Under the pieces are notes generated by a model. It saw only the letters and a program-made list of their open reading frames with translations. It ran no database searches and was not told the origin of the DNA. A stretch of DNA of 64,000 nt from UBA5336 sp038745855 (lineage in GTDB: Bacteria > Pseudomonadota > Alphaproteobacteria > Caulobacterales > Hyphomonadaceae): assembly GCA_038745855.1 (NCBI GenBank), contig JBCDLC010000015.1, positions 3,276 through 67,275 of the forward strand, read 5' to 3'. The position numbers and the translations under genes are program-made. Shown here in pieces: positions 41,188 through 50,489 of the stretch (positions are counted from its first letter, which is position 1; the number at the start of each line of letters is the position of its first letter).

Positions 41188-42801
41188 CTACTCAGCTGCA
41201 TCGCTAAGGTCGGAGAGCGCAGCGGAATCGACCGCCGGCAATGAGACGCGCACGATCGTCCCCTGCCCTTTCACCGATTGAATATCGACGCGACCGCCCA
41301 TCAAATCCGCAAAGCGCTTGACCACCGTCAACCCGAGCCCCGTGCCCGGACGACTGACAGCATTCTGGCCCTGGGCAAACGGCTCGGCAATTGCCCCGAG
41401 GTCGGCTGCGTCCATGCCCTCACCCCGGTCTTCGACTTCCAGAATGACATGATCACCCGCCATCGCCGTGCGCAGATCAACCGTACCGCCCCGCCGCGCA
41501 TATTTTACAGCATTGGACACGAGATTTTGCCATATCTGCCGAACGGCCCGCGCATCAGCCATGGCCCATGCGCCGGACCTTTGCCCGGGTTTGTTTGCTT
41601 CGAACTCGAGAGACAGAGTGATTCCCGCACGTTGGGCCTGGCCCTGCATCTGGCGCATTACGGAACGTCCACTGGAAGCAAGGTCGATTGGTTCAATGTC
41701 CAAGGCTTGACGGTCCGCTTCGGACTTGGCGAGATCGAGTATGTCCTCGACCAACAACATGAGATCTTCGCCGCTCTCATGGATGATGTCGGCATAGTCC
41801 TTATAGCTCTCGGAAAGCGGGCCCTTCAGGCCTGCGCGCATCATGTCTGCAAAGCCGAGAATTGCATTAAGCGGAGTTTTTAGATCGTGGCTCAACGACG
41901 CGAAGAACAGGTTTCGTGCCTTGACGGCCTCTTCAGCGGCGCGCTCTGCCGCCATCACAGCGCGTTGTTCACTATCGGCTGACATAGCGTAAACGGTCGT
42001 CCCACTTCTACCGGGCCGGATGAAAAGCCGAAGTGCCCGGTCTTCAGGGAGCGCCAGCCGGACCTCGCCATGCTTCTGAAGTCGGTCAGCAAAGGCTTGC
42101 CGTCCCGGGGCGGCCACAAGGCGTTCAAACAGCTGTCCGGTCTTGAGCGTCGGAAGCAGATCTGTGTTCCCGGACAGGCTCCGCACTCGTCCCAAGGGGG
42201 AGAGATCAATCGCGCAGACGGGCCCGTCATTGTCGAGGGACCGCCAGATGCGAGGCGCGATTTGAGACTTGTCGGCTATGGCCGAACGAACTTTGCGAGG
42301 AGGCAGCGCAACGAGTAAGGCTGCAAATGCCACCCAAAGAAGGGCAGCGACCAGAGGAAAGACAAGGAGCGGCCAAGCCGCTTCGGCAAGCGCCGGCAGG
42401 ATCAGAAACACATCTGACAGGGCGAGGCAGGTAAAGCCGATCAAAGCAACGATGGCGGCATCAACGGCGGCCTGGCGGTCTCCTTCAATGAGAGCAACAA
42501 CCGGCAGGACCAGCAGTAAACCGCAGAGAGGAGAGAAGACTCCGCCCGTTATAGACGCCGTCGCACATAGCGAAACGACCCAGATCGCGGCCTCATATTG
42601 CTGCGCCAGGCGTTTCAGTGTGCCTTGGCCGAGCCTTGATGCCAACGAGATTAGACCGGGCACCAAGAGCGTCCCCCCGACCACGGCCGAAACCGCCGGC
42701 GGCGCTCCCAAAGCCAACGCAACCGCAGCACCCATGACAGTGCCAACGCACCAAAGGAGCGGTAGCCGCGCGGCGGAATGGAGATGATTCACATCAGACA
42801 A
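41188..42801 (-). CDS. Membrane-bound sensor histidine kinase
   Basis: 537 residues. The first 190 residues hold about five hydrophobic segments with short loops. A linker follows, then HisKA with SHDLKTPLNAILGFADMM (phospho-His near residue 305). HATPase_c has NLVSNAVKYA (N box), EVEDRGEGMD (G1) and GTGLGLTVVKRFADLMGG (G2). No receiver domain or adjacent response regulator is present, so the partner is an orphan elsewhere. The start codon appears to be TTG at 42801; GTG at 42792 is an alternative. Confidence 0.93.
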   Translation of the reverse strand: MSDVNHLHSAARLPLLWCVGTVMGAAVALALGAPPAVSAVVGGTLLVPGLISLASRLGQGTLKRLAQQYEAAIWVVSLCATASITGGVFSPLCGLLLVLPVVALIEGDRQAAVDAAIVALIGFTCLALSDVFLILPALAEAAWPLLVFPLVAALLWVAFAALLVALPPRKVRSAIADKSQIAPRIWRSLDNDGPVCAIDLSPLGRVRSLSGNTDLLPTLKTGQLFERLVAAPGRQAFADRLQKHGEVRLALPEDRALRLFIRPGRSGTTVYAMSADSEQRAVMAAERAAEEAVKARNLFFASLSHDLKTPLNAILGFADMMRAGLKGPLSESYKDYADIIHESGEDLMLLVEDILDLAKSEADRQALDIEPIDLASSGRSVMRQMQGQAQRAGITLSLEFEANKPGQRSGAWAMADARAVRQIWQNLVSNAVKYARRGGTVDLRTAMAGDHVILEVEDRGEGMDAADLGAIAEPFAQGQNAVSRPGTGLGLTVVKRFADLMGGRVDIQSVKGQGTIVRVSLPAVDSAALSDLSDAAE

Positions 42802-42942
42802 TTAACCGGGCCGAAAAGTTTATGGATCATGACTGTATTTTAACGTCTGGTTCGGGGATTCATTGCAGTATCCCTGCCAGATGAGCGTTCCCAGGTGTAG
42901 GGAACTGGGGCAGTGTCGCCCGATTGGGAAATGGAGCTCTTC

Positions 42943-43932
42943 ATGGCATTCAACCGGCGCGCCATTGGTACTGCCTTCACAAGTCTGGCCGTTCTCTGCG
43001 GTGTTGCTAGCGCGCAAGGCGGCGCGGACAGTACCGATCCGATCACAGATGGTGCTGCGGTTTATGCGACCTTCCATTCCGATGTTTCGGATATTCGTAA
43101 TAATCCCCTTTCTTCGGCAGGCGATATCGAAACCTCACTCACGAATCTCGGCGGACAAAACCCCGATCAACTCTCCAGCGGATGGCTTGCATACTCCGCC
43201 ATGATCGCCGCCCAGGATCCGGAGTATCGTAACTCTGTTCGCGATATTGCGAGCTTCTATGGCGAAGACAGCTTACGCCTCGGCCTGCGCAATGATGTCC
43301 GGTATGCGCGAACACTCGATGGTGGAACCGGCGCCGTGACGTCGGCGCTCAGCGCAACTGAAGCTGACCGACGACGGATCGAAGGCGCAGGTGCCTATGT
43401 GAAAGAGCAGGCTTACTCCCTTCAGGGAACGGGATGGGCCAAAGCACGGGTTCCAAACACTGATACCCTCATCAATGGCATGCGGACGAGTGCAATCTCC
43501 GGCCGTCCGGTAAGCAGAGAGGTCTATGCCGCATTCGGCCAATCGGACATCGACACCGTGCTCAGCAAAGTGGCCGGCAATTCCGCCGAGTCCCTGTGGG
43601 ATGGCGTGACGACCGCAGCCGGTGCCGTGAAATTCCCCGACTTATCCCTGGGGTATAAGGGCCGTGACATGCGGATCCGTGCCGGCAAGGAACCCGTCGC
43701 AGACAAGATCGCGACACTTGCCGCCTACCGGATCCTTGGGACCGGCGATTTGCCCGCATCGGAAATGCGGACAGCGCTCAAGGAACGTTCCACTAAGAAC
43801 TGCCTGAACATGGCCCAGCTTAACCTGCACCAATGTGTGGCTGCCGCGCACAAGCAGTACGAGGTGCCCTTCTGCATCGGCGAACATGCTCTGAACGATG
43901 TGGGCCAATGCATCGGCGACGTAACCCAATAG
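42943..43932 (+). CDS. Secreted protein of unknown function
   Basis: 329 residues from ATG 42943, with TGGAG nine bases upstream. The signal peptide is MAFNRRAIGTAFTSLAVLC, cleaved near GVASAQ. The mature part is largely helical. It has four cysteines near the C-terminus (CLNMAQLNLHQC and FCIGEHALNDVGQC), spaced as for two disulfides. I recognise no family; the size and Cys block suggest a conserved periplasmic protein. It is monocistronic and divergent from the histidine kinase. Confidence 0.8.
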   Translation: MAFNRRAIGTAFTSLAVLCGVASAQGGADSTDPITDGAAVYATFHSDVSDIRNNPLSSAGDIETSLTNLGGQNPDQLSSGWLAYSAMIAAQDPEYRNSVRDIASFYGEDSLRLGLRNDVRYARTLDGGTGAVTSALSATEADRRRIEGAGAYVKEQAYSLQGTGWAKARVPNTDTLINGMRTSAISGRPVSREVYAAFGQSDIDTVLSKVAGNSAESLWDGVTTAAGAVKFPDLSLGYKGRDMRIRAGKEPVADKIATLAAYRILGTGDLPASEMRTALKERSTKNCLNMAQLNLHQCVAAAHKQYEVPFCIGEHALNDVGQCIGDVTQ

Positions 43933-44022
43933 GCCCGCCTGGGTCTTCCGGGTCACAAACGACGCACGTGTATGTTGCGAAGGGGGCTTTCCTTTGTAGA
44001 GCCCCCGTCACATTTAGCATCT

Positions 44023-44442
44023 ATGTCCATCGATGATCACGCCGCCGATATCCGCGATGAATTCAGCTTCTTCGATGATTGGGAAGATCGGTATGCGCAT
44101 ATAATCGATCTGGGTAAGGCAAACCCGCCGTTAAAAGACCACGAACGCAATGAGATCACCCGAGTCAGGGGATGTGCATCACAGGTCTGGTTGGTTAGCG
44201 AGGTCAATGAGAACGCGACCCTGACAATTCGGGCTCAGTCCGATGCTATGATTGTCTCCGGGCTTATCGCTCTGCTTGTCCGCCTGTATTCCGGCGCGAT
44301 GCCGAAAGACATCTTGGCCTTCGACATAAACAGCTTCCTGGCGGAAATTGGCGTGACGGGTGCCCTCACAGCCCAGCGCTCGAATGGACTGGCGTCCATG
44401 GTCGAACGCATACGCGCCGATGCGAACCGGGCTCTCGGCTAG
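44023..44442 (+). CDS. sufE: Cysteine desulfurase-accepting sulfur carrier SufE
   Basis: 139 residues. The family core runs from DEFSFFDDWEDRYAHIIDLG through ITRVRGCASQVWL, where the Cys in GCASQVW accepts persulfide from SufS. It then continues to SGLIALLVRLYSG and RSNGLASMVERI. The ATG at 44023 has no strong Shine-Dalgarno, and a longer frame to 43972 is less like the family. Other suf genes are not adjacent. Confidence 0.94.
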   Translation: MSIDDHAADIRDEFSFFDDWEDRYAHIIDLGKANPPLKDHERNEITRVRGCASQVWLVSEVNENATLTIRAQSDAMIVSGLIALLVRLYSGAMPKDILAFDINSFLAEIGVTGALTAQRSNGLASMVERIRADANRALG

Positions 44443-44457
44443 TTCGGTTCACCAACC

Positions 44458-45186
44458 CTATCGCATCGGCGCCACGCGCTGATCGTAGGCATCCGCCAGA
44501 TCGATAAGGGTATCTGCTAAAGCCTTTGGCGTACGTTTCAGCGGCCACCCCCCTTGAGCAGCAATCCTCGCCATGGATTGCCCATGCAGGACCAGCCCAA
44601 GCAGCGCATGCATACGGACATTTCCAAGCAATCCCTCGACCGTGGCCAGTCGGCGTGCCGCCGCGGCCGCGGACCCTGAGAAACCCGCGGTGCCCCGCCT
44701 CGGTGTTCCGTCGACAGCGCCGACCGGGTCCCATCGCATGGTCATTGTCTGGGGCGTCGCAGCCCGGTGGAGATCACCGTTAAACCGCAGCGCAGCATTT
44801 CTAGCCCGTATCCTGGCTGTCTCGTCAGGCATTTCATCCATAACCTGCTCCATGGCGGATCGGCGGACCCTCCGGGTCCGATCTGGAGCCGGTGCCGCGA
44901 TCGGACGATCTTCGAGCTCGGTAGCCGCTGCGCCAGCGCCAGGGATCGCAGGTCCCGACCATACGAGGATATCCGATTTGCTCCCGAATGGAGCGAGATG
45001 TCCCGTCCCGCGCAACGCATCGACTGCAACGCCGTCCAGGGTACCAATGACACGTCTCCGTTTGTCCCTATCCCGATAGACCGACCATGCCCCCGTGGTC
45101 GTCATGGCCGCCATTCCGCCGCGCTGGAGCGCGCGGATCAAACGGTCTGAACCGCCCGGCATAGGCCGGTCATGCGAGCTCGCCAT
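44458..45186 (-). CDS. DUF6456-type protein
   Basis: 242 residues. The C-terminal part (RRLATVEGLLGNVRMHALLGLVLHGQSMARIAAQGGWPLKRT) is the helical, HTH-like segment of the alphaproteobacterial DUF6456 proteins. The N-terminal part starts with an HTH-like GGSDRLIRALQRGGMAAMTTTG. Its ATG overlaps the stop of the DnaA-C-like gene by one base (TAATG), a conserved partnership. The role is unknown; DNA binding is likely. Confidence 0.78.
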   Translation of the reverse strand: MASSHDRPMPGGSDRLIRALQRGGMAAMTTTGAWSVYRDRDKRRRVIGTLDGVAVDALRGTGHLAPFGSKSDILVWSGPAIPGAGAAATELEDRPIAAPAPDRTRRVRRSAMEQVMDEMPDETARIRARNAALRFNGDLHRAATPQTMTMRWDPVGAVDGTPRRGTAGFSGSAAAAARRLATVEGLLGNVRMHALLGLVLHGQSMARIAAQGGWPLKRTPKALADTLIDLADAYDQRVAPMR

Positions 45187-45554
45187 TACGCGGCCGTTTC
45201 ACAGTGAAGCGGCAAGAGACCGCGCAGCCCCTGCTCCACCTGGTCTATCCATTCATCGAACTCCGGGTCTTCTCGCCGGTCTTCGATTGTATGACATCCG
45301 TAAGCAACCGTGGACCTGTCCCTCTGCAAAGCGTTTGCAATTTTCGAGAGGCTCATCCCGAGGCCAACATGGCAAAGGTACATCGCAACATGGCGTCCGA
45401 AAGCAATTGCAGGGCTGCCCCGCGACGTTGTCAGTATGTCTACTGACGGCAAACCAAGGGAAAACGCGGCCACGCTCGCTGCGAGCTGGACGCAATCCAG
45501 GTCTGCATTCGTTACATTTGTATTCAACACCCACTCCATCACTGCGCGTCCCAT
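45186..45554 (-). CDS. DnaA C-terminal-domain-like HTH protein
   Basis: 122 residues. IAFGRHVAMYLCHVGLGMSLSKIANALQRDRSTVAYGCHTIED follows the DnaA domain IV plan: basic loop, then an HTH ending RDRSTV-x-x-x-C. No ATPase domain is present. Such single-domain proteins are common in alphaproteobacteria and pair with DUF6456 as here. A 16-bp palindrome lies 24 bp upstream. Possible roles are competition at DnaA boxes or transcription control; both are inference. Confidence 0.82.
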   Translation of the reverse strand: MGRAVMEWVLNTNVTNADLDCVQLAASVAAFSLGLPSVDILTTSRGSPAIAFGRHVAMYLCHVGLGMSLSKIANALQRDRSTVAYGCHTIEDRREDPEFDEWIDQVEQGLRGLLPLHCETAA

Positions 45555-46060
45555 ACTTTATCACGGGCGACAGACTGTAGGATAATTATCCTAGAAAGTG
45601 TGCAAATCGTTGAGTCTACGGGGGCAATCGTCACCTATCGACCGGGGATAAACTTTGAAAATGCACCTGCGCGCAGACCACGATTTGGCCAGGAAGCGAG
45701 GGCGTCAGATGGCTTTCTGGCCCATGCACGGAAGCTAAATTATAGCGCGCCATGGCCGGCTTCCGGTCACGAAAAATGTCTTGCCTCGCGACTTTCTAAG
45801 CGCCGAACCGCGTTCGAAGCCGGGGATCGACAATCGAGCAAGCCTGTGAGTCAGCCACGTTTTGCATTCGCGATACCGATACTCGAGTTACTGGCAGGGG
45901 CGCCCGTATCACGCGTCACAGCGCCATAAACGTTCCCCAAAGTGAGAGGCAAACGCGAAATACGCCTTTACAAGTGGAAGCCATCCGATTGGGTGATCTG
46001 AGGTGCAAGACAGCGCTCGCCAAGCATGGTCCGGATCACAACATGACGCCTAAGAGGGTA
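45555..46060. other. 506-bp intergenic region upstream of the DnaA-C-like gene
   Basis: It contains the palindrome at 45578 and a GANTC-type site (GAGTC at 45612-45616). A plus-strand frame at 45600-45929 has no recognisable family or ribosome-binding site and is not called. Beyond 45930 I see nothing further. Confidence 0.5.
45578..45593. promoter_or_regulatory. Perfect 16-bp palindrome, probable operator
   Basis: TAGGATAATTATCCTA, fully self-complementary, 24 bp before the start of the DnaA-C-like gene. TTGCAC lies just upstream of it on the minus strand, so it may overlap the promoter. Confidence 0.55.
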
Positions 46061-46483
46061 TCACTCCCTTTCGGCCTTGGATTGCCCGAGCCCCATCTCT
46101 TTCGCCAGTTTGGACCTTTGACGGGCGTAAGAGGGCGCAACCATGGGATAGTCGAATGGCAGGTTCCATTTCTCCCGATACTCCTCAGGAGACATGTTAT
46201 ATTTGGACCTGAGATGCCGCTTGAGTGACTTGAACTTCTTACCGTCCTCAAGGCACGTGATGTAATCGTCGGCCACAGACTTCTTGATTGACACCGCCGG
46301 CTTGACGGGCGGTTCCGGTTTTTCTTGCGCGTCCAAAGACACCAGTGTCTCGTAAACCGTTCTTATCAATGCAGGTAGCTCCGCGCTCTGCACTGGATTA
46401 TGGCCGACATAAGCTGAGACAATCTTCGATGTGAGATATACCTTTTCTGTCGATGAGATTCCATCATCGAGTTCCTCGCTCAT
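46061..46483 (-). CDS. MucR/Ros family transcriptional regulator
   Basis: 140 residues. The N-terminus is VYLTSKIVSAYVGHNPV. The zinc-finger-like DNA-binding core is DYITCLEDGKKFKSLKRHLRSKYNMSPEEYREKWNLP. The C-terminus is YPMVAPSYARQRSKLAKEMGLG. The finger uses C-x-x-D-(x9)-H, the usual Ros/MucR variant. It is a heterochromatin-like silencer of exopolysaccharide, motility and cell-cycle genes in related bacteria. AGGGGAG precedes the ATG. A TCTTATAAGA palindrome lies about 37 bp upstream of the start. Confidence 0.95.
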   Translation of the reverse strand: MSEELDDGISSTEKVYLTSKIVSAYVGHNPVQSAELPALIRTVYETLVSLDAQEKPEPPVKPAVSIKKSVADDYITCLEDGKKFKSLKRHLRSKYNMSPEEYREKWNLPFDYPMVAPSYARQRSKLAKEMGLGQSKAERE

Positions 46484-46843
46484 AGCAACTCCCCTAACCC
46501 GTTTGCTATCAAGACCTGTTCTTATAAGACACGGTAGCCTTGAAAAGGGGGCACGTACATACTTTGCTAGAATTCGTAGAGTGAATGCACTCCGCTTTCA
46601 TATCAATGGGTGTTGTTAGCCAAGGCAAAACACGAATTCGAACGCTGTAGTGCTCAGGCATGCTTAGCGATACTTCGTGTGTCTTTTAAGAAACGGATCC
46701 AGAAGGTATCAGAAACCGAGATCTCGGGGCATCCCCAGGCGCTGACCGTGCACACGGGCACAGGGCACCGCTTCGATGCCCTACCTCAGGACGCATCATG
46801 GGCAGCGACCCACAATCCCCTCAGCCGAAAGCACCGATGCGGT
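46484..46843. other. 360-bp spacer between mucR and the Mrp operon end
   Basis: It includes the mucR upstream region with a TCTTATAAGA palindrome at 46520-46529, possibly an autoregulatory site. A plus-strand frame at 46610-46849 has no support. A GGGCATCG...CGGTGCCC stem near 46768-46786 could end the Mrp transcript but has no T-tract. Confidence 0.5.
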
Positions 46844-48622
46844 TCATGAGTTGAAGAACGACATCGCCAGAACGACGCCCAGCAGAACCGCCGTCCAAAT
46901 GGCTGCAGCACCCGTCAGCGGACCACGGGAAAGCTCACCGCGCGGGCTGAATGTCTGTTCAATACGCGTGAAGGCCAGGCTCGCCACCGACCCTGCAGCC
47001 CCCGATATCGCGGGTCCCGCCTTGTTCCAAACCGCCCCGGCCCAAACCACGAAACCAAAGCCAAGCCGCCGATAGGCCCAATCGGTATCGAGAATGACGC
47101 CTGGCTTTTCCGGGGGGTAGAGTCCAAAGCGCTTGAGCAGCATGAATGCAAGTATCGCTAACATGAGAAGCTGCATTTGCGTCAGGATGTGATCGGCTGT
47201 GTAGGGTTGGTAAGCCTTGATCTTCTCCCCTGACAGCAAGCAGATATCGGCTGGATTCACAGCCGTGCAAGGCAATTTGGCGTAGAGCCAGTCATAGCCA
47301 TATCCGCCAGCCAGTGGCAGCCCCACCAGTATACAGATGGCGGCTGCCAAACCCATGGCCAACAGCATGTTGAAGGGCGCTTCCTCGACCCGTTTACCGC
47401 TGTCATGGCCGAAAAATGCGAAATACGGGATCTTGATCCCCGAGTGTTCCAGAACACCGGCCGACGCAAACAAGAGCATCAGCCAAACAACGACGAGCCC
47501 CTCCTGCCCCACAGCACTCATGGTCATCGACTTTGCAACAAATCCCGAGAACAGGGGGAAAGCCGAGATCGACGCTGCACCAATCAAGCAAAAGAGCGTT
47601 GTCCAGGGCATCGAGCGGTACAGCCCGCCCAACTCGTGCGCTTTGGCCGTCCCAACTCGATAGAGCACTGCCCCCATGCTCATGAAGAGGAGTGCCTTGT
47701 ATATGATATGCGCGAAAGCGTGCGCCGCTGCGCCATTTATCGCAAGCGGTGTCCCAATCCCGATCGCGCAGATCATGAAGCCCACCTGGTTGTTGAGGCT
47801 GTAGGCGAGCACCTTGCGCAAATCGCTTTCGATGACCGCAAAGAATACCGGGAACACGGTCATCACCGCACCGATCCAGATCAGGACATCGAAGCCCGGA
47901 AAAAGCCGGGCGAACGCGTAGACGGCGAGCTTTGTCGTGAAGGCCGAAAGCACGACAGCCCCAACAACGGTGGCCTTCGGATAGCTGTCTTGAAGCCAAT
48001 TATGCAGGAATGGAAATGCAGCCTTGATCGCTAGGGCAATGAATATGAACGTCGCGCCTGCGTCCCCAAAACTCGAAAACGCGTTGAGTTCGAGCGTATT
48101 TTCCTTCTTGAACACGTAAGCGATGCCATCCAGCAGCAGCACGCCAGACAGGATCTGCACGCCGAGATACCGCATCGCCGCCTGGTAGGCCGCTTTCGTG
48201 CCCGCCCTGAGGATCAGGAAAACCGACGTGACTGCCGTCAGCTCCCAGAAAATGAACAGGGTCATCAGATCGCCGCACAGCGTCGCGGCTATGGCTGAAC
48301 CAGCATAGGCCGTCGCCATCCCGTCCTGTAGGCGGTCATCGCTGTGGAGGGCATAAATTGCGTTGAGCAGCGCAGCGATAAGGAACGCTAATGCGAAGAT
48401 GAACGACAGGCTGTCCATCCTGTAGAGGATCAGTTCGATACCGAGCACATCGAAGGTCTGTTTGTTGACGCCGAGTTCCGCGTTCGACAGCATCAATAGG
48501 CCCAGCAGAGGTGCAACAACCGTGAGCACCTGACGCACGGGCCGAATAGGTATGACAGCGACCGCCAAACCCACGAAGACCATCATCACGCCGGGATTAA
48601 AATTGCCGAGCAAGGCGCTCAT
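46844..48622 (-). CDS. Cation/proton antiporter subunit D (third D-type subunit)
   Basis: 592 residues of the NuoL/M/N-MrpD antiporter fold, with about 14 hydrophobic segments. The TM5 Glu is in LFIFWELTAVTSVFLIL. The TM7 Lys is in ALAIKAAFPFLHNWLQDSYPKATVVGA, and a TM8 Lys in SAFTTKLAVYAFAR. The C-terminal extension of about 110 residues has further hydrophobic spans. It is the last gene of the operon, overlapping the small membrane protein gene by four bases. It should carry one proton path. Confidence 0.9.
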   Translation of the reverse strand: MSALLGNFNPGVMMVFVGLAVAVIPIRPVRQVLTVVAPLLGLLMLSNAELGVNKQTFDVLGIELILYRMDSLSFIFALAFLIAALLNAIYALHSDDRLQDGMATAYAGSAIAATLCGDLMTLFIFWELTAVTSVFLILRAGTKAAYQAAMRYLGVQILSGVLLLDGIAYVFKKENTLELNAFSSFGDAGATFIFIALAIKAAFPFLHNWLQDSYPKATVVGAVVLSAFTTKLAVYAFARLFPGFDVLIWIGAVMTVFPVFFAVIESDLRKVLAYSLNNQVGFMICAIGIGTPLAINGAAAHAFAHIIYKALLFMSMGAVLYRVGTAKAHELGGLYRSMPWTTLFCLIGAASISAFPLFSGFVAKSMTMSAVGQEGLVVVWLMLLFASAGVLEHSGIKIPYFAFFGHDSGKRVEEAPFNMLLAMGLAAAICILVGLPLAGGYGYDWLYAKLPCTAVNPADICLLSGEKIKAYQPYTADHILTQMQLLMLAILAFMLLKRFGLYPPEKPGVILDTDWAYRRLGFGFVVWAGAVWNKAGPAISGAAGSVASLAFTRIEQTFSPRGELSRGPLTGAAAIWTAVLLGVVLAMSFFNS

Positions 48623-48963
48623 CGAGCCTGCTCCGTCACGTCGTCTGGGTTTTCGACGTCAGCAGGCTGCGTTTCGGCCTCGCCATAATAGTCCTCGTCA
48701 CGGCGCAAGAGTCGGCCGAGTGGCCAACCGGACAGAACCGCCAGTCCAAACGCAAGAAACCCCCAGATGCCGTAGAAGAAAATGGAATTCGCAAAGTCCA
48801 GATACTCATGTCGTTCAAGGCGGAGATCGATCGCGAACAGAACAATTGCGATGACAATGGTCCCGACCAACAGGATATTGGGCGTCGATTTCGCCTCCAC
48901 CCAACCAAAAAGTGCTTTTGCAGCAGGATGGTCTGGCCGATCAGACCTTGGGCTCTCACTCAT
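48619..48963 (-). CDS. Small two-span membrane protein within the Mrp operon
   Basis: 114 residues with two hydrophobic segments (ILLVGTIVIAIVLFAIDL and FFYGIWGFLAFGLAVLSGW) and charged ends. It overlaps both neighbouring D-type subunit genes by four bases, so it belongs to the antiporter operon and is probably an accessory subunit. I recognise no named family. Confidence 0.78.
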   Translation of the reverse strand: MSESPRSDRPDHPAAKALFGWVEAKSTPNILLVGTIVIAIVLFAIDLRLERHEYLDFANSIFFYGIWGFLAFGLAVLSGWPLGRLLRRDEDYYGEAETQPADVENPDDVTEQAR

Positions 48964-50489
48964 CCGGAACTCCCCTCTGGAGGCGGTATTTCGACCGAGT
49001 AGTCAGGCCTTTCGCCGGTGGTAGGCTCCAGGAACTCCGACAAGGGTCCGACAGCAAAGAACAGCAGAAAGCACAGTGCTGCAGTGACCATCGGCGCAAA
49101 CACCGTGAAGAAGGGCGCACCGCCCTCGCGCTTGAAGGGTATGGGGTCACCGGTCCCAGGCGGCGGCATGAGGGCCAAGATCGGGATCGGCAGCAAGTAC
49201 GCAACGTTCAGAAGCGATGATACAATCAGAACAATCGGCACGTAGTCGAGGTCTGCATCTGCCGCGCCCTGCATCAATTCGTACTTCGGCCAATCGCCTG
49301 CCAAAGGCGGAATACCGATGATCGACAAGGCGCCGATGAAAAACGCGATGAAGACCAGCGGCATACGTCGACCCAACCCGCGCATCTGACTGATATTCGT
49401 CGCCCCCGTCGCCACATAGATGGCGCCTGCACACATGAAGAGCGTCATTTTCCCAACCGCGTGCGCAGAGATCTGCATAGCTCCGCCCATGAACCCCGCA
49501 GGATCGGCCAGCATCGCACCGGTCGTCACATAGGCAAGCTGGGCGACTGTCGAGTACGCGAGCCGAGCCTTCAGATTGTCCTTCGTCATGGCGATGAGGG
49601 ACGCAGCGATGATGGTGAAACAGGCGACGGCGAGGATGAACTCCCGAGACGGCGTTGCGTTCATCAGGTCTTCGCCGAAAATGAAGATGGCCACTTTCAA
49701 AACCGAGAAGACACCCGCCTTCACCACGGCCACTGCATGCAGGAGCGCAGACACCGGCGTCGGCGCCACCATCGCATTCGGCAGCCAGAAGTGAAATGGC
49801 ATCAGGGCGGCCTTACCAATCCCGAACGCAAAGAGGATGAGCAGCGCGCTGGCCGCAAAGGGCGTCACAGCGTCAGCTTGGGCAAGCAGCCCCCCAGGCA
49901 CAAAGTCGAGGTTGCCGCCGGTCAGCACCCAGGTCCAAACGACAGCCGCCAGGAAGAAGCCAATGGATGTCCCCATCAGCGTCATCAGATAGATCCGCGC
50001 GCCGCGCTGGGCATTGGCGTCGCCCTTGTGCGCAACAAGGGGGAACGTCGAAACCGTGAGTACCTCATAAAAGACAAACAGCGTGAAAAGGTTGCCCGCC
50101 ATCGCCACGCCCATCGCCCCAAATAGCGCGATGGCGAAGCAGATGTAGAACCGCGTCTGGTTCTTCTCATTGCTGCCCCGCATGTAGCCAATGGAATAGA
50201 GCGAGTTCACGATCCAGAGCCCGCTCGCCACCAGGGCAAACAGCATGCCCAGCGGCTCAAGTGTGAAGCTGAACGAGAGGCCCTGAACCGCCTCTCCGAA
50301 TGACAATGTCGGCCGTTCGCCAACACTGACCGGCCCAACAAGCTGGATCACAGCCGCAAACAGCAGCGCAGCACCGGTTAGCGTGACCCCTTCGCGAAGG
50401 TTTGGCACAGCGCCCGTCAGCCCGATTCCTGCGGCCGTGATCAAGGGGATCACCAGAACGAGGAGTATCAGCGTTTCAGCGGCCATCAC
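48960..50489 (-). CDS. Cation/proton antiporter subunit D (second D-type subunit)
   Basis: 509 residues, NuoM/MrpD-like. The TM5 Glu is in LFTLFVFYEVLTVSTFPLV. The TM7 Lys is in FGIGKAALMPFHFWLPNAMVAPTPVSALLHAV, followed by VVKAGVFSVLKV (TM8 Lys). FKREGGAPFFTVFAPMV near the C-terminus is typical. It overlaps the genes on either side by four bases. It is clearly divergent from the D subunit next to it, so this is not a recent duplication. Confidence 0.92.
   Translation of the reverse strand: MMAAETLILLVLVIPLITAAGIGLTGAVPNLREGVTLTGAALLFAAVIQLVGPVSVGERPTLSFGEAVQGLSFSFTLEPLGMLFALVASGLWIVNSLYSIGYMRGSNEKNQTRFYICFAIALFGAMGVAMAGNLFTLFVFYEVLTVSTFPLVAHKGDANAQRGARIYLMTLMGTSIGFFLAAVVWTWVLTGGNLDFVPGGLLAQADAVTPFAASALLILFAFGIGKAALMPFHFWLPNAMVAPTPVSALLHAVAVVKAGVFSVLKVAIFIFGEDLMNATPSREFILAVACFTIIAASLIAMTKDNLKARLAYSTVAQLAYVTTGAMLADPAGFMGGAMQISAHAVGKMTLFMCAGAIYVATGATNISQMRGLGRRMPLVFIAFFIGALSIIGIPPLAGDWPKYELMQGAADADLDYVPIVLIVSSLLNVAYLLPIPILALMPPPGTGDPIPFKREGGAPFFTVFAPMVTAALCFLLFFAVGPLSEFLEPTTGERPDYSVEIPPPEGSSG

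Noticed and set aside
45600..45929. Plus-strand 109-residue frame
   Set aside because: No ribosome-binding site, no family resemblance, and it lies in a presumed promoter region.
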